Assembly (NCBI GenBank): GCA_016192145.1
Contig: JACPUT010000018.1
Coordinates: 124,001 to 188,000 of the forward strand
From: Acidobacteriota bacterium
GTDB lineage: Bacteria; Acidobacteriota; Holophagae; Holophagales; Holophagaceae
Reading direction: 5' to 3'
DNA length: 64,000 nucleotides
Part shown: positions 17,022-25,279 of the stretch, piece by piece
Position numbering within the stretch: the stretch's first letter is position 1
How the letters are laid out: each line of letters begins with the position of its first letter
The notes under the pieces: model-generated
Told to the model about the DNA's origin: nothing
What the model saw: only the letters and a program-made list of their open reading frames with translations
Databases searched by the model: none
Translations under genes and position numbers: made by a program

Positions 17022-18104
17022 GTGGGTCTGTTCGGCGGCAAAAGCAAGAGTCTCGTCGGTCTGGACATTGGGTCCAGTGCGATCAAAGTCTGTGAGCTGC
17101 AGCAGAGTGGCAAGGGGGCCAACGCCCGCTACCGCCTGCAGAAGCTCGGCGTGGCCCAGGTGCCTCCCGATTCCATCGTGGATGGGGACATCATGGACTC
17201 CAACGCAGTGGCCTCCGCCATTCGCCAAGTGATGGGGGAACAGAAGATCAAGGCCAAGGAAGTGGCTATATCCGTGGCGGGCCAGCAGGTGATGGTCAAA
17301 AAAGTGACCTTCCCGCTCATGAGCCCCGCGGAACTCGCCGAATCGGTGCGCTGGGAGGCCGAGAGCTTCTTCCCCGCCGGCCAGGGATTGGATTCCTACG
17401 CCCTCGACTACGCGGTGCTCGAGGAGCGCCCCATGGAAGGCAACATGGATGTCGTCCTCGTGGCCTGTCGGAAGGACAAGCTGGAGAGCTACGTCTCCTG
17501 TGTCGCCCAGGCGGGCTATACCCCCAAGGTGGTGGACGTCGACGTCTTCGCCCTCCAGAACGCCTATGAGGTGAACAGCACGCCCGGGGCCACCGACGAG
17601 GTCGTCGCCCTGGTGAACATGGGTGCCACCTTCACCAACCTCACCATGATGGTGGGAGCCCGTTCCGTCTTCTGGCGCGACATCAGCTGGGGCGCCAACC
17701 GCTTTACCGACAAGCTCATGGAAGATTGGGGGCTGAACCGGGAGGAGGCGGAATCCCTCAAGCGCGGCCGCGAAGCCGGTGGCCGCAGTTCCGAGGAGAT
17801 CCAGCCCTCCCTCATGGCCATGGGTGATGCCTTCGCCGACGAGCTGAGCCGCACCATCGACTTCTTCCGCAGCAGCTTCAAAGTGGATCGCCTTGACCGG
17901 GTGCTCCTCGCCGGTGGTGGGGCCCTCACCCCTGGCCTCGTGGATGTCCTCCAGGATCGCCTCCGGGTCAGCGTCGACCGTCTCAATCCCCTCCAGGCCA
18001 TCGAGATCGACGGCCGCAGCGTGGATCCGGCCTCCGTGCGGGATCTGGGTTGCGCCGCTTCCATCGTGGTGGGCCTCTCCCTGCGCAAGGCGGGTGACCG
18101 ATGA
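17022..18104 (+). CDS. pilM: Type IV pilus inner-membrane assembly protein PilM
   Basis: PilM is an actin-like cytoplasmic protein that binds the tail of PilN and links the alignment complex to the pilus motor. The FtsA/actin fold shows in LVGLDIGSSAIKVCEL (phosphate-binding loop) and in LLAGGGALTPGL near the C-terminus. I choose the GTG at 17022 because TGAGG lies six bases before it and the family starts M-x-x-F-G; a GTG at 17010 is in frame and possible. It overlaps pilN by ATGA. Confidence 0.92.
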   Translation: MGLFGGKSKSLVGLDIGSSAIKVCELQQSGKGANARYRLQKLGVAQVPPDSIVDGDIMDSNAVASAIRQVMGEQKIKAKEVAISVAGQQVMVKKVTFPLMSPAELAESVRWEAESFFPAGQGLDSYALDYAVLEERPMEGNMDVVLVACRKDKLESYVSCVAQAGYTPKVVDVDVFALQNAYEVNSTPGATDEVVALVNMGATFTNLTMMVGARSVFWRDISWGANRFTDKLMEDWGLNREEAESLKRGREAGGRSSEEIQPSLMAMGDAFADELSRTIDFFRSSFKVDRLDRVLLAGGGALTPGLVDVLQDRLRVSVDRLNPLQAIEIDGRSVDPASVRDLGCAASIVVGLSLRKAGDR

Positions 18105-18700
18105 TCAGGATCAACCTTCTAGGTGACGCACTGGCCCAGGCCGGAACGAAGAAGGGCGGGGCGGAAGTCCAGCCCATGCAGGTCTACGTGGAAGGGGAGG
18201 GGGCGGCCCGCTCGAGCCTTCCCATCGCGGGCGTCCTCATCGGTTTATTGGGCGTGGCTGGTTCCGGGGCGTATGCGCTGATGCTCTTCAATGACGTTCG
18301 CAAGCTCAACGAGGAACAGGTCCGGCTGCAGGCCGAGGCCAAGAAGTACGAACCCTACTTGCAGCTCGAGAAGACCTTCCGCGAGCGGAAACAGCAACTC
18401 CAGCGCAAGGAGGACGTGATGAACGCCCTCAAACGCCAGCAGGCCCTTCCCGTGCATTTCATGGAGGAATTGGCCAACAGCCTTCCCGAGGATGTGGTCT
18501 TCACCAAGATCAGCCAGAAGGGGATGAGCTTCACCATCGAAGGTGAGAGCCGCTCCTTCGAGGCGGTGAACGCCTTCTACAACAACCTCCAGAGCCGCAA
18601 CCGGTGGTTCCAGAAGATCAACTACCCCGGCGCGAGCAGGGCCGCCAATTCCAACGTGCTGGTCTTCAAGATCAGCTTCGACCTGCAGAACGCGGTGTAG
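18101..18700 (+). CDS. pilN: Type IV pilus assembly protein PilN
   Basis: This 199-residue bitopic protein begins MIRINLLG, the conserved PilN tail that docks in PilM. After about 35 residues comes a transmembrane helix (IAGVLIGLLGVAGSGAYAL), then a coiled coil and a small ferredoxin-like periplasmic domain that pairs with PilO. The cytoplasmic tail between the motif and the membrane helix is longer than in classical PilN. It overlaps pilM by four bases and precedes pilO by ten. Confidence 0.9.
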   Translation: MIRINLLGDALAQAGTKKGGAEVQPMQVYVEGEGAARSSLPIAGVLIGLLGVAGSGAYALMLFNDVRKLNEEQVRLQAEAKKYEPYLQLEKTFRERKQQLQRKEDVMNALKRQQALPVHFMEELANSLPEDVVFTKISQKGMSFTIEGESRSFEAVNAFYNNLQSRNRWFQKINYPGASRAANSNVLVFKISFDLQNAV

Positions 18701-18710
18701 AGGAGCGACG

Positions 18711-19319
18711 ATGAATCCCCAGCTTCAACGTCAGGTCCTGATCGGTGCGGTCGCCGCGATCGTGGTGGGTGGTCTCACCTACTTCGCGACGGGTGCGAAG
18801 CGGGAAGAACAGGAAACCCTCAAGGGAGCCAATGCGGACCTTCAGAAGAAGGTGGAGCAGGGCATGATGCTCAAGAAACAGTACGAGCAGCTCCGCGAGG
18901 AAGTCGAAAAACAGCAGAAGCGCATCGATGAACTGATCAAGATCATGCCGAACGACGCCGACATCAACGAGCTTCCCTACAAGGTCAAGAAGCTCTCGGA
19001 TGGATCCGGAATCGACCAGACCTCGTTCGCGGTCAAGCCGGAACGGAAGGACCAGTACTACACCGAGAAGATGATGGATTTCGAATTCCGAGGCGGGTAC
19101 CACTCCTTCGGGCAGTTCGCTTCGCTCGTCTCCGGGTACGACCGCATCATCAACATCTCCAACATGGAGCTGACCCGGTTGAAGGATCCCCGAGGGATCT
19201 ACTCGGCCACGATCAAGTGCACGATCAGCGCCTTCGTCTACAACCCCGTGGAGCCGGTAGCTGCGCCGGCGGCTCCCGCACCTGGAAGGCCGAAGGGCCC
19301 TGCAGGCAAGGAAGATTGA
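18711..19319 (+). CDS. pilO: Type IV pilus assembly protein PilO
   Basis: This 202-residue protein has one N-terminal transmembrane helix (about residues 9-25), a long coiled coil rich in Lys, Glu and Gln, and a C-terminal periplasmic domain typical of PilO (the FRGGYHSFGQFASLVSGYDR region). It forms heterodimers with PilN in the periplasm. The C-terminus is Pro/Ala-rich. GAGGAG sits just before the ATG. Position between pilN and pilP supports the call. Confidence 0.9.
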   Translation: MNPQLQRQVLIGAVAAIVVGGLTYFATGAKREEQETLKGANADLQKKVEQGMMLKKQYEQLREEVEKQQKRIDELIKIMPNDADINELPYKVKKLSDGSGIDQTSFAVKPERKDQYYTEKMMDFEFRGGYHSFGQFASLVSGYDRIINISNMELTRLKDPRGIYSATIKCTISAFVYNPVEPVAAPAAPAPGRPKGPAGKED

Positions 19320-19329
19320 GGACGCGGCC

Positions 19330-19782
19330 ATGAAAATCACCCCGACGCTTCTCCTGCTCATGACACCCGCCCTGTTCGCCCAAGGGGCTCCGAAAGGCGA
19401 CAAACCGGCCTCGGCCGGTCAGGCGGCGCCAGAACCCTCCGCCACGGACGCCGGCGTGATCAAGTTGGTGCCCTACAAGCCGACGCTTTCCCGGGAACCC
19501 TTCCTCACCCTCAGCGATGCTGGAGCGGCCGCGGGTGGGGATCTCGTGGATGATCTGGCGGTCAAGGGGCGATTTGTGCGAGATGGCAAAGTTTTCGCAA
19601 TCATCGCCGACAGCCGTGGCAACACCCGGTGGCTTCCCATCGGCTACAAATTCAAGGATGGAGAACTCGTGGCCATCGACGATAAGTCGGTGACCTTCCA
19701 TCAGTGGGACCCCAACTCCACCAACAAGTCCGTGTACAGGAAAGTCGTCAAGTCGTTCAAGCGCGAGGAGGCCAAACGATGA
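19330..19782 (+). CDS. pilP: Type IV pilus assembly protein PilP
   Basis: This 150-residue protein has a signal peptide (TLLLLMTPALFAQG) but no lipobox cysteine, unlike the classical PilP lipoprotein. The C-terminal half (LAVKGRFVRDGKVFAIIADS to IDDKSVTFHQ) is the small beta domain that contacts the PilQ secretin. It bridges the PilNO inner-membrane complex and the outer membrane. It overlaps pilQ by ATGA. Confidence 0.85.
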   Translation: MKITPTLLLLMTPALFAQGAPKGDKPASAGQAAPEPSATDAGVIKLVPYKPTLSREPFLTLSDAGAAAGGDLVDDLAVKGRFVRDGKVFAIIADSRGNTRWLPIGYKFKDGELVAIDDKSVTFHQWDPNSTNKSVYRKVVKSFKREEAKR

Positions 19783-21821
19783 ATGCTCGCCTGAGTTCCC
19801 TGCTGGTGGCCGGGGGCGTGGCCCTCGTGGCCCCGGCGTCCCTGTCCCTTTACGCGAATGTCGGCTCCGATGCGCCGGTGGTCCGCTCCTTGGCCCTCCA
19901 AGGCCACGAAGCCCAGGCCACGCAGGTGCATCTGGGTATTCCCGGCCTTCCTGGACAGCCCCGTGTCGAAGTCTTGACCAATCCCCATCGCGTCGTGATC
20001 GACGTGCCCGGTGTGCTCCGTGGCTCCCTCGTGGGGCGAAAGGACCTCCAGGGCTTGGCCCATCCCCTGATCCTGAAGGCCCGCCTGGCCCAATTCTCCG
20101 AGGCCCCCGCGCCCATCACGCGATTGGTGCTGGAAGTCGCTGCCGGCACCCAGGTGGCGGTCCACTCCAGTGATTCGGGTCTCACCCTGGACCTGATGGC
20201 CGGGAAGGGCGCTGTGCAGGCCCGATTCGAGGGCTTGGCTGCATCCCCTGCGGCCCCCGCCCCGATGGCGACGGCGCCCTCTGTCAAAGTCGAAACCGAG
20301 GTCGTGACGGCCAAGGCCCAGCCTGCTTCCGTCAATCCCTTGGCCGATCTGCCGGGCACGCCTGGCTCCTTCAACATGCTCCCCCGCCTCGCGGCCAGCA
20401 CGCTGATGCCTGTGGCAAACCCTGAGGCCCTCCAGGAAGTCAAACCACCCGTGACTCCCGCGGCTCCGGCCCCGGTGCAGGCGACTGCCCCGAAGGCCTC
20501 GGGCTCTGGCCGAACCATCGGGGATCGTGGCCAACGCTACAGCGGCGCCAAGATGACCATCGATCTGCAGAACACGGACCTGGTCAACTTCCTCCGGATC
20601 ATCGCCGAGACGGGCAAGCTGAACCTGGTCGTCGACAATGATGTCCAGGGCACCTACAACTTCAAGTTCACCGACACCCCCTGGGACCAGATCCTGGACG
20701 TGATCCTGAAGAATGCGGGCCTGGGCAAGGAGATCGACAACGGCGTGCTCCGCGTCGCCAAGACCGAGAAACTCCAAAGGGAAGAGGAGGACCGGAAGAA
20801 GTTGGATGAGGCCAAGGCCCTCGCCGGCGATCTGCAGACCATCACCCGCCCCCTCTCCTATGCCAAGGTGGCCGATGTCGCCAAGATCACCAAGGACATG
20901 CTCACCAAGCGTGGTTCGGTGATCGTCGACGATCGCACCAATACCCTCATCATCACGGACCTCCCCTCCCGCATGGGCACCTTGGACGAACTCATCCAGA
21001 CCTTGGATGTGCAGATCCAACAGGTGCAGATCGAAGCCCGGGTGGTGGAAGCCGCCAAGGGTTGGGATCGGGAATTCGGCGTGAAGTGGCCCACGAGCAA
21101 TGCCGGCGATGCCAAGATTTCGATCGTTGATTCAACAGGAAAGACCTCTGATGCACCCTGGCTTGGACCTGGCCCTTCCTGGAACAGCGCTTCCGCGCCC
21201 AGGAGCTCCCGCTATGACCTCACGGGGGGCTTCGCCCCCGGCAAGGATGGCGTCACAACGATCTCCAATCCCGCCGGTGAGTTCTGGTTCAGCTTCCTCA
21301 GCAATCGGCTGAGCATCAACGCCATCCTCCAGGCCCTGGAGAAGGACAGCCTTGTCAAGGTCGTCTCCAGCCCGAAGGTGGTCACCCAGAACAATAAGAA
21401 GGCGACGATCCTCAGCGGCGAGAAGGTCCCCTACCCCGCTCAGCAGGGCGGTGCGGCGGGTGGTGCCATCACGGTGCAGTTCGTAGATGCCAACCTGAAG
21501 CTCGAAGTGACGCCCCAGATCACTTCCGAGGGGACCATCATCATGGATCTCAACATCGAGAAGGCGCAGGCCGATTTCAGCCGCACCGTGCTCGGCACTC
21601 CCACCATCCAGCGCAAGTCCATCGAGACCCAGGTCCTGGTTCGTGATGGTGGCACCGCGGTTCTGGGCGGCGTGTACATCACCAACAACCAGCTTGGTTC
21701 CACGGGTGTGCCCTTCCTCAAGGACATCCCCATCCTGGGCTGGCTGTTCAAGAACAAGATCACGAAGGAAGACAACGCCGAACTGCTGATCTTCATCACC
21801 CCGCGCATCGTGCGGCAGTAG
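19779..21821 (+). CDS. pilQ: Type IV pilus secretin PilQ
   Basis: This 680-residue protein forms the outer-membrane channel for the pilus. A signal sequence is followed by one AMIN-like domain (LTNPHRVVIDVPGVL), a Pro/Ala linker, an STN/N0 domain (MTIDLQNTDLVNFLRIIAETG), a secretin N1 domain (DDRTNTLIITDLPSRM) and the secretin core (LEKDSLVKVVSSPKVVTQNN, VLGGVYITNNQLGSTGVPFL, ELLIFITPRIVRQ). All segments needed for a functional secretin are present. The ATG at 19779 overlaps the pilP stop. A terminator follows at 21843. Confidence 0.93.
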   Translation: MNARLSSLLVAGGVALVAPASLSLYANVGSDAPVVRSLALQGHEAQATQVHLGIPGLPGQPRVEVLTNPHRVVIDVPGVLRGSLVGRKDLQGLAHPLILKARLAQFSEAPAPITRLVLEVAAGTQVAVHSSDSGLTLDLMAGKGAVQARFEGLAASPAAPAPMATAPSVKVETEVVTAKAQPASVNPLADLPGTPGSFNMLPRLAASTLMPVANPEALQEVKPPVTPAAPAPVQATAPKASGSGRTIGDRGQRYSGAKMTIDLQNTDLVNFLRIIAETGKLNLVVDNDVQGTYNFKFTDTPWDQILDVILKNAGLGKEIDNGVLRVAKTEKLQREEEDRKKLDEAKALAGDLQTITRPLSYAKVADVAKITKDMLTKRGSVIVDDRTNTLIITDLPSRMGTLDELIQTLDVQIQQVQIEARVVEAAKGWDREFGVKWPTSNAGDAKISIVDSTGKTSDAPWLGPGPSWNSASAPRSSRYDLTGGFAPGKDGVTTISNPAGEFWFSFLSNRLSINAILQALEKDSLVKVVSSPKVVTQNNKKATILSGEKVPYPAQQGGAAGGAITVQFVDANLKLEVTPQITSEGTIIMDLNIEKAQADFSRTVLGTPTIQRKSIETQVLVRDGGTAVLGGVYITNNQLGSTGVPFLKDIPILGWLFKNKITKEDNAELLIFITPRIVRQ

Positions 21822-21842
21822 AACCCGTCGTATTCATGGCCC

Positions 21843-21865
21843 GCGGAGCCCCAATGGGGCTCCGC
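21843..21865 (+). terminator. Rho-independent terminator of the pil operon
   Basis: GCGGAGCCCC (21843-21852) pairs with GGGGCTCCGC (21856-21865) around a three-base loop, followed by TTCGTTTT. It lies 21 bases after the pilQ stop. Confidence 0.8.
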
Positions 21866-21877
21866 TTCGTTTTGAAT

Positions 21878-21919
21878 CCCCAAAGAAAAGCGGCCCATTC
21901 GGGCCGCTTTTCTTTGGGG
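21878..21919. terminator. Perfect 19-bp hairpin, terminator for the minus-strand operon
   Basis: Bases 21878-21896 pair perfectly with 21901-21919 around the loop ATTC. The arms contain AAAGAAAA/TTTTCTTT, giving T-rich tails on either strand. It lies just past the stop of the zinc-ribbon gene and backs up the pil terminator, so convergent transcription is well insulated. Confidence 0.8.
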
Positions 21920-21928
21920 GTGGAATGA

Positions 21929-22141
21929 CTACTTGCGGATTGGAAGGGTGCGTACCAAGCGCTTGCAGTTGGTGCAGAGGATCGTGTAGGTGTCGGGCAC
22001 TTCGCCGTGGTACTTGAAGCCCGGTCCCTCCATGGGCTCCTGATCCACCTTCTCGAGGCGGCCGAAATGGTACTCGGCGATTCGCACGCTCTGGGGGGCG
22101 GTGAGATCGAACCCGCAATGGGTGCAGGAGATGGCGGCCAT
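21929..22141 (-). CDS. Small zinc-ribbon protein
   Basis: A 70-residue protein with two Cys pairs, ISCTHCGFDL near the N-terminus and ILCTNCKRLV near the C-terminus, which together should bind one zinc ion. The function is unknown; proteins of this shape often contact nucleic acids or partner proteins. It lies 27 bases after the 50-residue membrane-protein gene and is probably the last gene of the flavoprotein operon. Confidence 0.75.
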   Translation of the reverse strand: MAAISCTHCGFDLTAPQSVRIAEYHFGRLEKVDQEPMEGPGFKYHGEVPDTYTILCTNCKRLVRTLPIRK

Positions 22142-22168
22142 GCTCGCTCCGTAATGATGGGCCTGGCA

Positions 22169-22321
22169 TCACTTCAGGAGACGCCAGATTCCCCAGCTTA
22201 TCAGACCCAGCGCCGCCAAACCCACGAGGATGCGAATGAGGATCTGCCCAAGTTTGAATGCCACCCAGCCGACCACCAGCAGGCCCAGGCCGAGGGCGGC
22301 CAGCATCCATGGTTGGCTCAT
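22169..22321 (-). CDS. 50-residue membrane protein, translationally coupled
   Basis: This short frame encodes MSQPWMLAALGLGLLVVGWV followed by a second hydrophobic stretch from ILIRILVG to ISWGIWRLLK. It looks like a two-helix membrane protein with a short loop containing Lys and Gln and a basic C-terminus. The ATG overlaps the stop of the upstream dehydrogenase gene (ATGA), and the frame is clean to TGA, which supports a real gene. No family is recognised. Confidence 0.65.
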   Translation of the reverse strand: MSQPWMLAALGLGLLVVGWVAFKLGQILIRILVGLAALGLISWGIWRLLK

Positions 22322-23172
22322 GCCTTCTCCGGAGGATATTGGAGGAGGCCCTGCCCGGATTTCAAGCCCAGATGGCCGTGGGACACGCAGTCCATCAACA
22401 GGGGCGGGGCCTGAAACCGCTCTCCATAGGCCTCTCGGAGGCGATTGGCGATGTTCAGGCGCAGGTCCAGGCCCACCTGGTCGCTGAGTTCGATGGGACC
22501 CCGGGGGTGCCCGTAGCCCAGCTTCATGAGGGCGTCGAGATCCTCAGCGGAGGCGACGCCCTCTTCCAGCAGGCGCATGGCCTCCAATCCCAGGGCCAGG
22601 GACATGCGGGCGGCGGCGTAGCCGATCCCATCGCGGACTTTGGCCACCCTCAAACCGAGGGCTGCTCCGAGGTTCTGGGCGCGCTCAATGGCGACGGCGG
22701 AGCTGCCAGGGGGCACCACCAGTTCGACGATCCGCATGCTCCGTACGGGTACGAAGAGATGGAAACCCAGAAGATGCCCACTCCGCTCGGCCGCCTGGGC
22801 AAGCGGGCCTACGGGCAGTGCCGAGCTGCCCGTCAAGCAGAGCATTTCCGGGGGCAGGGTTCTGGATAAGTCCTCCCAGATTCGGGCCTTCAATTCCGGC
22901 TGCTCGGGTATGGCCTCGAGCAGGGCACTGCAATCAGCCCAGTGGTGGGGTACCAGGGCGCGAACGCGTCCCAGGAGAGCCTTTGGGGCATCTGAGCGGA
23001 TCTTCCCCTTGGTCGCGAGCAGCTCCCAGCGGCGGGCAAGTTCGGTCAGGCCTCGCTCCGCGTGGGGGAGATCCCGCCCGATCAGGCGCACCTCGAGGCC
23101 TTGTTCCGCAGCCCATTGGGCCAGGGAGAGTCCCAGCACCCCCGGGCCCAGGATGCCCAGGACCTCGGTCAT
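22318..23172 (-). CDS. 3-hydroxyacyl-CoA dehydrogenase-like protein with altered active site
   Basis: This 284-residue protein has the N-terminal Rossmann motif GILGPGVLGLSLAQ and a C-terminal HAD-type helical domain (GYGHPRGPIELSDQVGLD). It should oxidise 3-hydroxyacyl-CoA with NAD+. The catalytic His (about H138, GFHLFVPV) and Glu (about E150) are present, but the Asn of the usual HFFNP motif is Val141 and the Asn of the usual GFIVNR motif is Ala188. The substrate or reaction may therefore differ. The start at 23172 overlaps the flavoprotein stop (ATGA). Confidence 0.75.
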   Translation of the reverse strand: MTEVLGILGPGVLGLSLAQWAAEQGLEVRLIGRDLPHAERGLTELARRWELLATKGKIRSDAPKALLGRVRALVPHHWADCSALLEAIPEQPELKARIWEDLSRTLPPEMLCLTGSSALPVGPLAQAAERSGHLLGFHLFVPVRSMRIVELVVPPGSSAVAIERAQNLGAALGLRVAKVRDGIGYAAARMSLALGLEAMRLLEEGVASAEDLDALMKLGYGHPRGPIELSDQVGLDLRLNIANRLREAYGERFQAPPLLMDCVSHGHLGLKSGQGLLQYPPEKA

Positions 23173-24188
23173 TCGGAGCTCCGCCTGGCGCCCGGGAATC
23201 CTTCGGGGATCCGGCACTCCAAGTGATCCTGGCAGAGCCCCTCCCAGACGACCCGATGGCCGGTATTGAAGGCTTTGACGATGCTGCCCTTCCCGCCGGC
23301 CACCAGATCGCCGGCGAGGTAGAGGCCGGGCACGGTGGTATGGAACCGTTCGTCCACCACGGGGCTTTTTCCATCGATCATCACGCCAGCGGCCTTGAGG
23401 AAACCCTCCGGCGTGCTGCCACCGATGCCGTAAAGCACATGATCAAAGGCCTCCACCCGGCCATCTTTGAAGGTCACTTCAACGCGGGGGGCGGTGCTTG
23501 TGTCGCGGAGCCCGGCCACATCCGCCCCCAGCCACACCCCGAGCTTCCCCCCGGAATCAAGGTCTGAGAGGATCTGGCGGTTCACCTCATTGGCCTTGGC
23601 GAACTCGTGGCCCCGGTAGGCCAGCGTGGTGGGGTGGTCGGCGTACAGGTAGGCCGCGTACTCCAGGGCGGTATTGCCACCCCCTATGATGAGCACGGAT
23701 TCACCTGCCGGGATGCCGTGGTTCAAATCGAAGTGCACATGGCCTTTGAGGCTGCCGGGCAGCGGGTAATCCGGCTTGTTGGGACGGCCGAACACGCCGA
23801 TGGCGATCACGATGGTACGGGTGAGGAACTCATCGCCCCTCGTATCCCGTACCCGGAAGCCCCCCCCCTCGAGGGTATCGATCCGCTCCACCTCCGTGGC
23901 GTACTGGATGGGCAGGTCATATTGCGCCACGAAGGCATCCAGGGTTGCCAAGGCCGTCTCACGGGTGCCATCGATGATGCAGACGGCTCCGTCGCAATCC
24001 ACCTCCTGGCCCAGGTAGACCTTATCCACCCGCTTGCCCGGGGTGTAGAGCTTTTCGATGGACCAGCTATGGCTGGGGCCCTTCTCCAGGAGCATCAGGC
24101 GCTCGATGCCCGCCCGCCGCGCTTCCACGGCGGTGCTGATTCCCGCGGGCCCCGCGCCCACGATGAGTAGGTCCAGATCCAGGGCCAT
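23169..24188 (-). CDS. NAD(P)/FAD-dependent oxidoreductase, YpdA/thioredoxin-reductase-like
   Basis: The 339-residue protein has an FAD-binding motif LIVGAGPAGISTAVEA at the start, an NAD(P)H motif VLIIGGGNTALEYAAYL in the middle and a C-terminal FAD segment VPGLYLAGDLVAGG. The CxxC redox pair of thioredoxin reductase is absent, as in the YpdA-type reductases, which it resembles in domain order and in the KLYTPGKRVDKVYLG segment. It probably reduces a disulfide or quinone. TTGGAGG lies six bases before the ATG at 24188, which decides the start. It leads a four-gene minus-strand operon. Confidence 0.75.
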   Translation of the reverse strand: MALDLDLLIVGAGPAGISTAVEARRAGIERLMLLEKGPSHSWSIEKLYTPGKRVDKVYLGQEVDCDGAVCIIDGTRETALATLDAFVAQYDLPIQYATEVERIDTLEGGGFRVRDTRGDEFLTRTIVIAIGVFGRPNKPDYPLPGSLKGHVHFDLNHGIPAGESVLIIGGGNTALEYAAYLYADHPTTLAYRGHEFAKANEVNRQILSDLDSGGKLGVWLGADVAGLRDTSTAPRVEVTFKDGRVEAFDHVLYGIGGSTPEGFLKAAGVMIDGKSPVVDERFHTTVPGLYLAGDLVAGGKGSIVKAFNTGHRVVWEGLCQDHLECRIPEGFPGARRSSE

Positions 24189-24258
24189 GCCCATCCTCCA
24201 ATCCTGTAGAGTGTGTCGCAATTTTCCCTGGAGTCTACGGCCAGGTGGGTCGAGGTAT

Positions 24259-24280
24259 GATGGGAAGCTTGCTTCCCATC
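24259..24280. promoter_or_regulatory. 22-base palindrome in a divergent intergenic region
   Basis: GATGGGAAGC (24259-24268) and GCTTCCCATC (24271-24280) are perfect inverted arms around TT. It lies 70 bases upstream of the flavoprotein start and about 80 bases upstream of the PP2C start, a fitting place for an operator shared by both operons. No matching regulator gene is nearby. Confidence 0.4.
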
Positions 24281-24361
24281 CATGAGGCCATCCACCACGG
24301 AGCTTCCGGGCTGCGGGCCAACCCCTCCCTCCGGGACCTTCGACCCGGCCACCAAGGGCAC

Positions 24362-25279
24362 ATGCAGATCGATTACGCCGCCATCACCCACTCCGGCCGG
24401 GTGCGGAAAAACAATGAGGACGCTTACCTCCTGAGCGCCCTGAATGGCGACGAGCCCATTCTCAATACCCCCCCCCGCCCCTTGCCCGTGGGCACCGCCG
24501 GGCTGCTCGCGGCCGTGGCGGATGGCATGGGAGGCGCCGCGGCCGGTGAGGTGGCCAGCCGGGAAGGCCTCGCGGCGGTCACCCTGCACCTGTTCGGCCA
24601 CTGGGGGCGGTTTTCCGAACTGCCCCGCAGGGAGGAAGATCTTCTCAAGGCCCTCGTCATCGCCGTGGAGGAAGCCAGTGGCGCCATCCTCCGCTATTCC
24701 GATGACGACCGCACGGCCCGGGGGATGGGCAGTACCCTCACGGCGGGCCTGCTCTGGAACCAGCAGCTCTACGTCGCCCAGGTGGGCGATTCCCGGGCCT
24801 ACCTCTTCCGCAATGGCCAACTGCACCAGATCACCGAGGATCAGACCCTCGTGAACGATCTGGTCGCCAGCGGCTCCCTCACGGCGGAACAGGCCAAGGT
24901 TCATCCCCAGCGGAACATGATCACGCAGGCCCTGGGCTCCCCCCAGCAGTTGGTGGTCGTGGTCTACAAGATCGCCCTACGCCGCGGAGATCGCCTGCTG
25001 CTCTGTTCCGATGGCCTCCACGGGGAGGTGGATGATTCCCGCATCCGAGAACTGCTCGCGCCGGGTTTCAGTCCGCGCAAGACCCTGGAGAGCCTCGTGG
25101 AGGAAGCCATCGCCAATGGTGGCCGCGACAACGTCACCGGCGTGCTGTTGGCCCTCAACGACCCCCTGCTGCCATTGCCCCAGCCTGGCGAGGCGCTGGT
25201 GGTGGATAAACCCCTCCTGCCGATGGTTCCCCGGGGCTGGATGCGGAAGATCAAGACCATCTTCGGAGTTCGCAAATGA
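24362..25279 (+). CDS. PP2C-family Ser/Thr protein phosphatase (second copy)
   Basis: A 305-residue stand-alone phosphatase with VRKNNEDAYL, VADGMGGAAAGEVAS, GMGSTLTAGLL, VGDSRAYLF, LLLCSDGLHGEV and GGRDNVTGVLL. All metal-site Asp residues are present. It differs from the copy at 16174 by insertions after the NED motif and a basic C-terminal tail ending WMRKIKTIFGVRK, which could bind membrane or a partner. The frame is open further upstream, but the ATG at 24362 gives the family N-terminus. It overlaps the next gene by ATGA. Confidence 0.9.
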   Translation: MQIDYAAITHSGRVRKNNEDAYLLSALNGDEPILNTPPRPLPVGTAGLLAAVADGMGGAAAGEVASREGLAAVTLHLFGHWGRFSELPRREEDLLKALVIAVEEASGAILRYSDDDRTARGMGSTLTAGLLWNQQLYVAQVGDSRAYLFRNGQLHQITEDQTLVNDLVASGSLTAEQAKVHPQRNMITQALGSPQQLVVVVYKIALRRGDRLLLCSDGLHGEVDDSRIRELLAPGFSPRKTLESLVEEAIANGGRDNVTGVLLALNDPLLPLPQPGEALVVDKPLLPMVPRGWMRKIKTIFGVRK

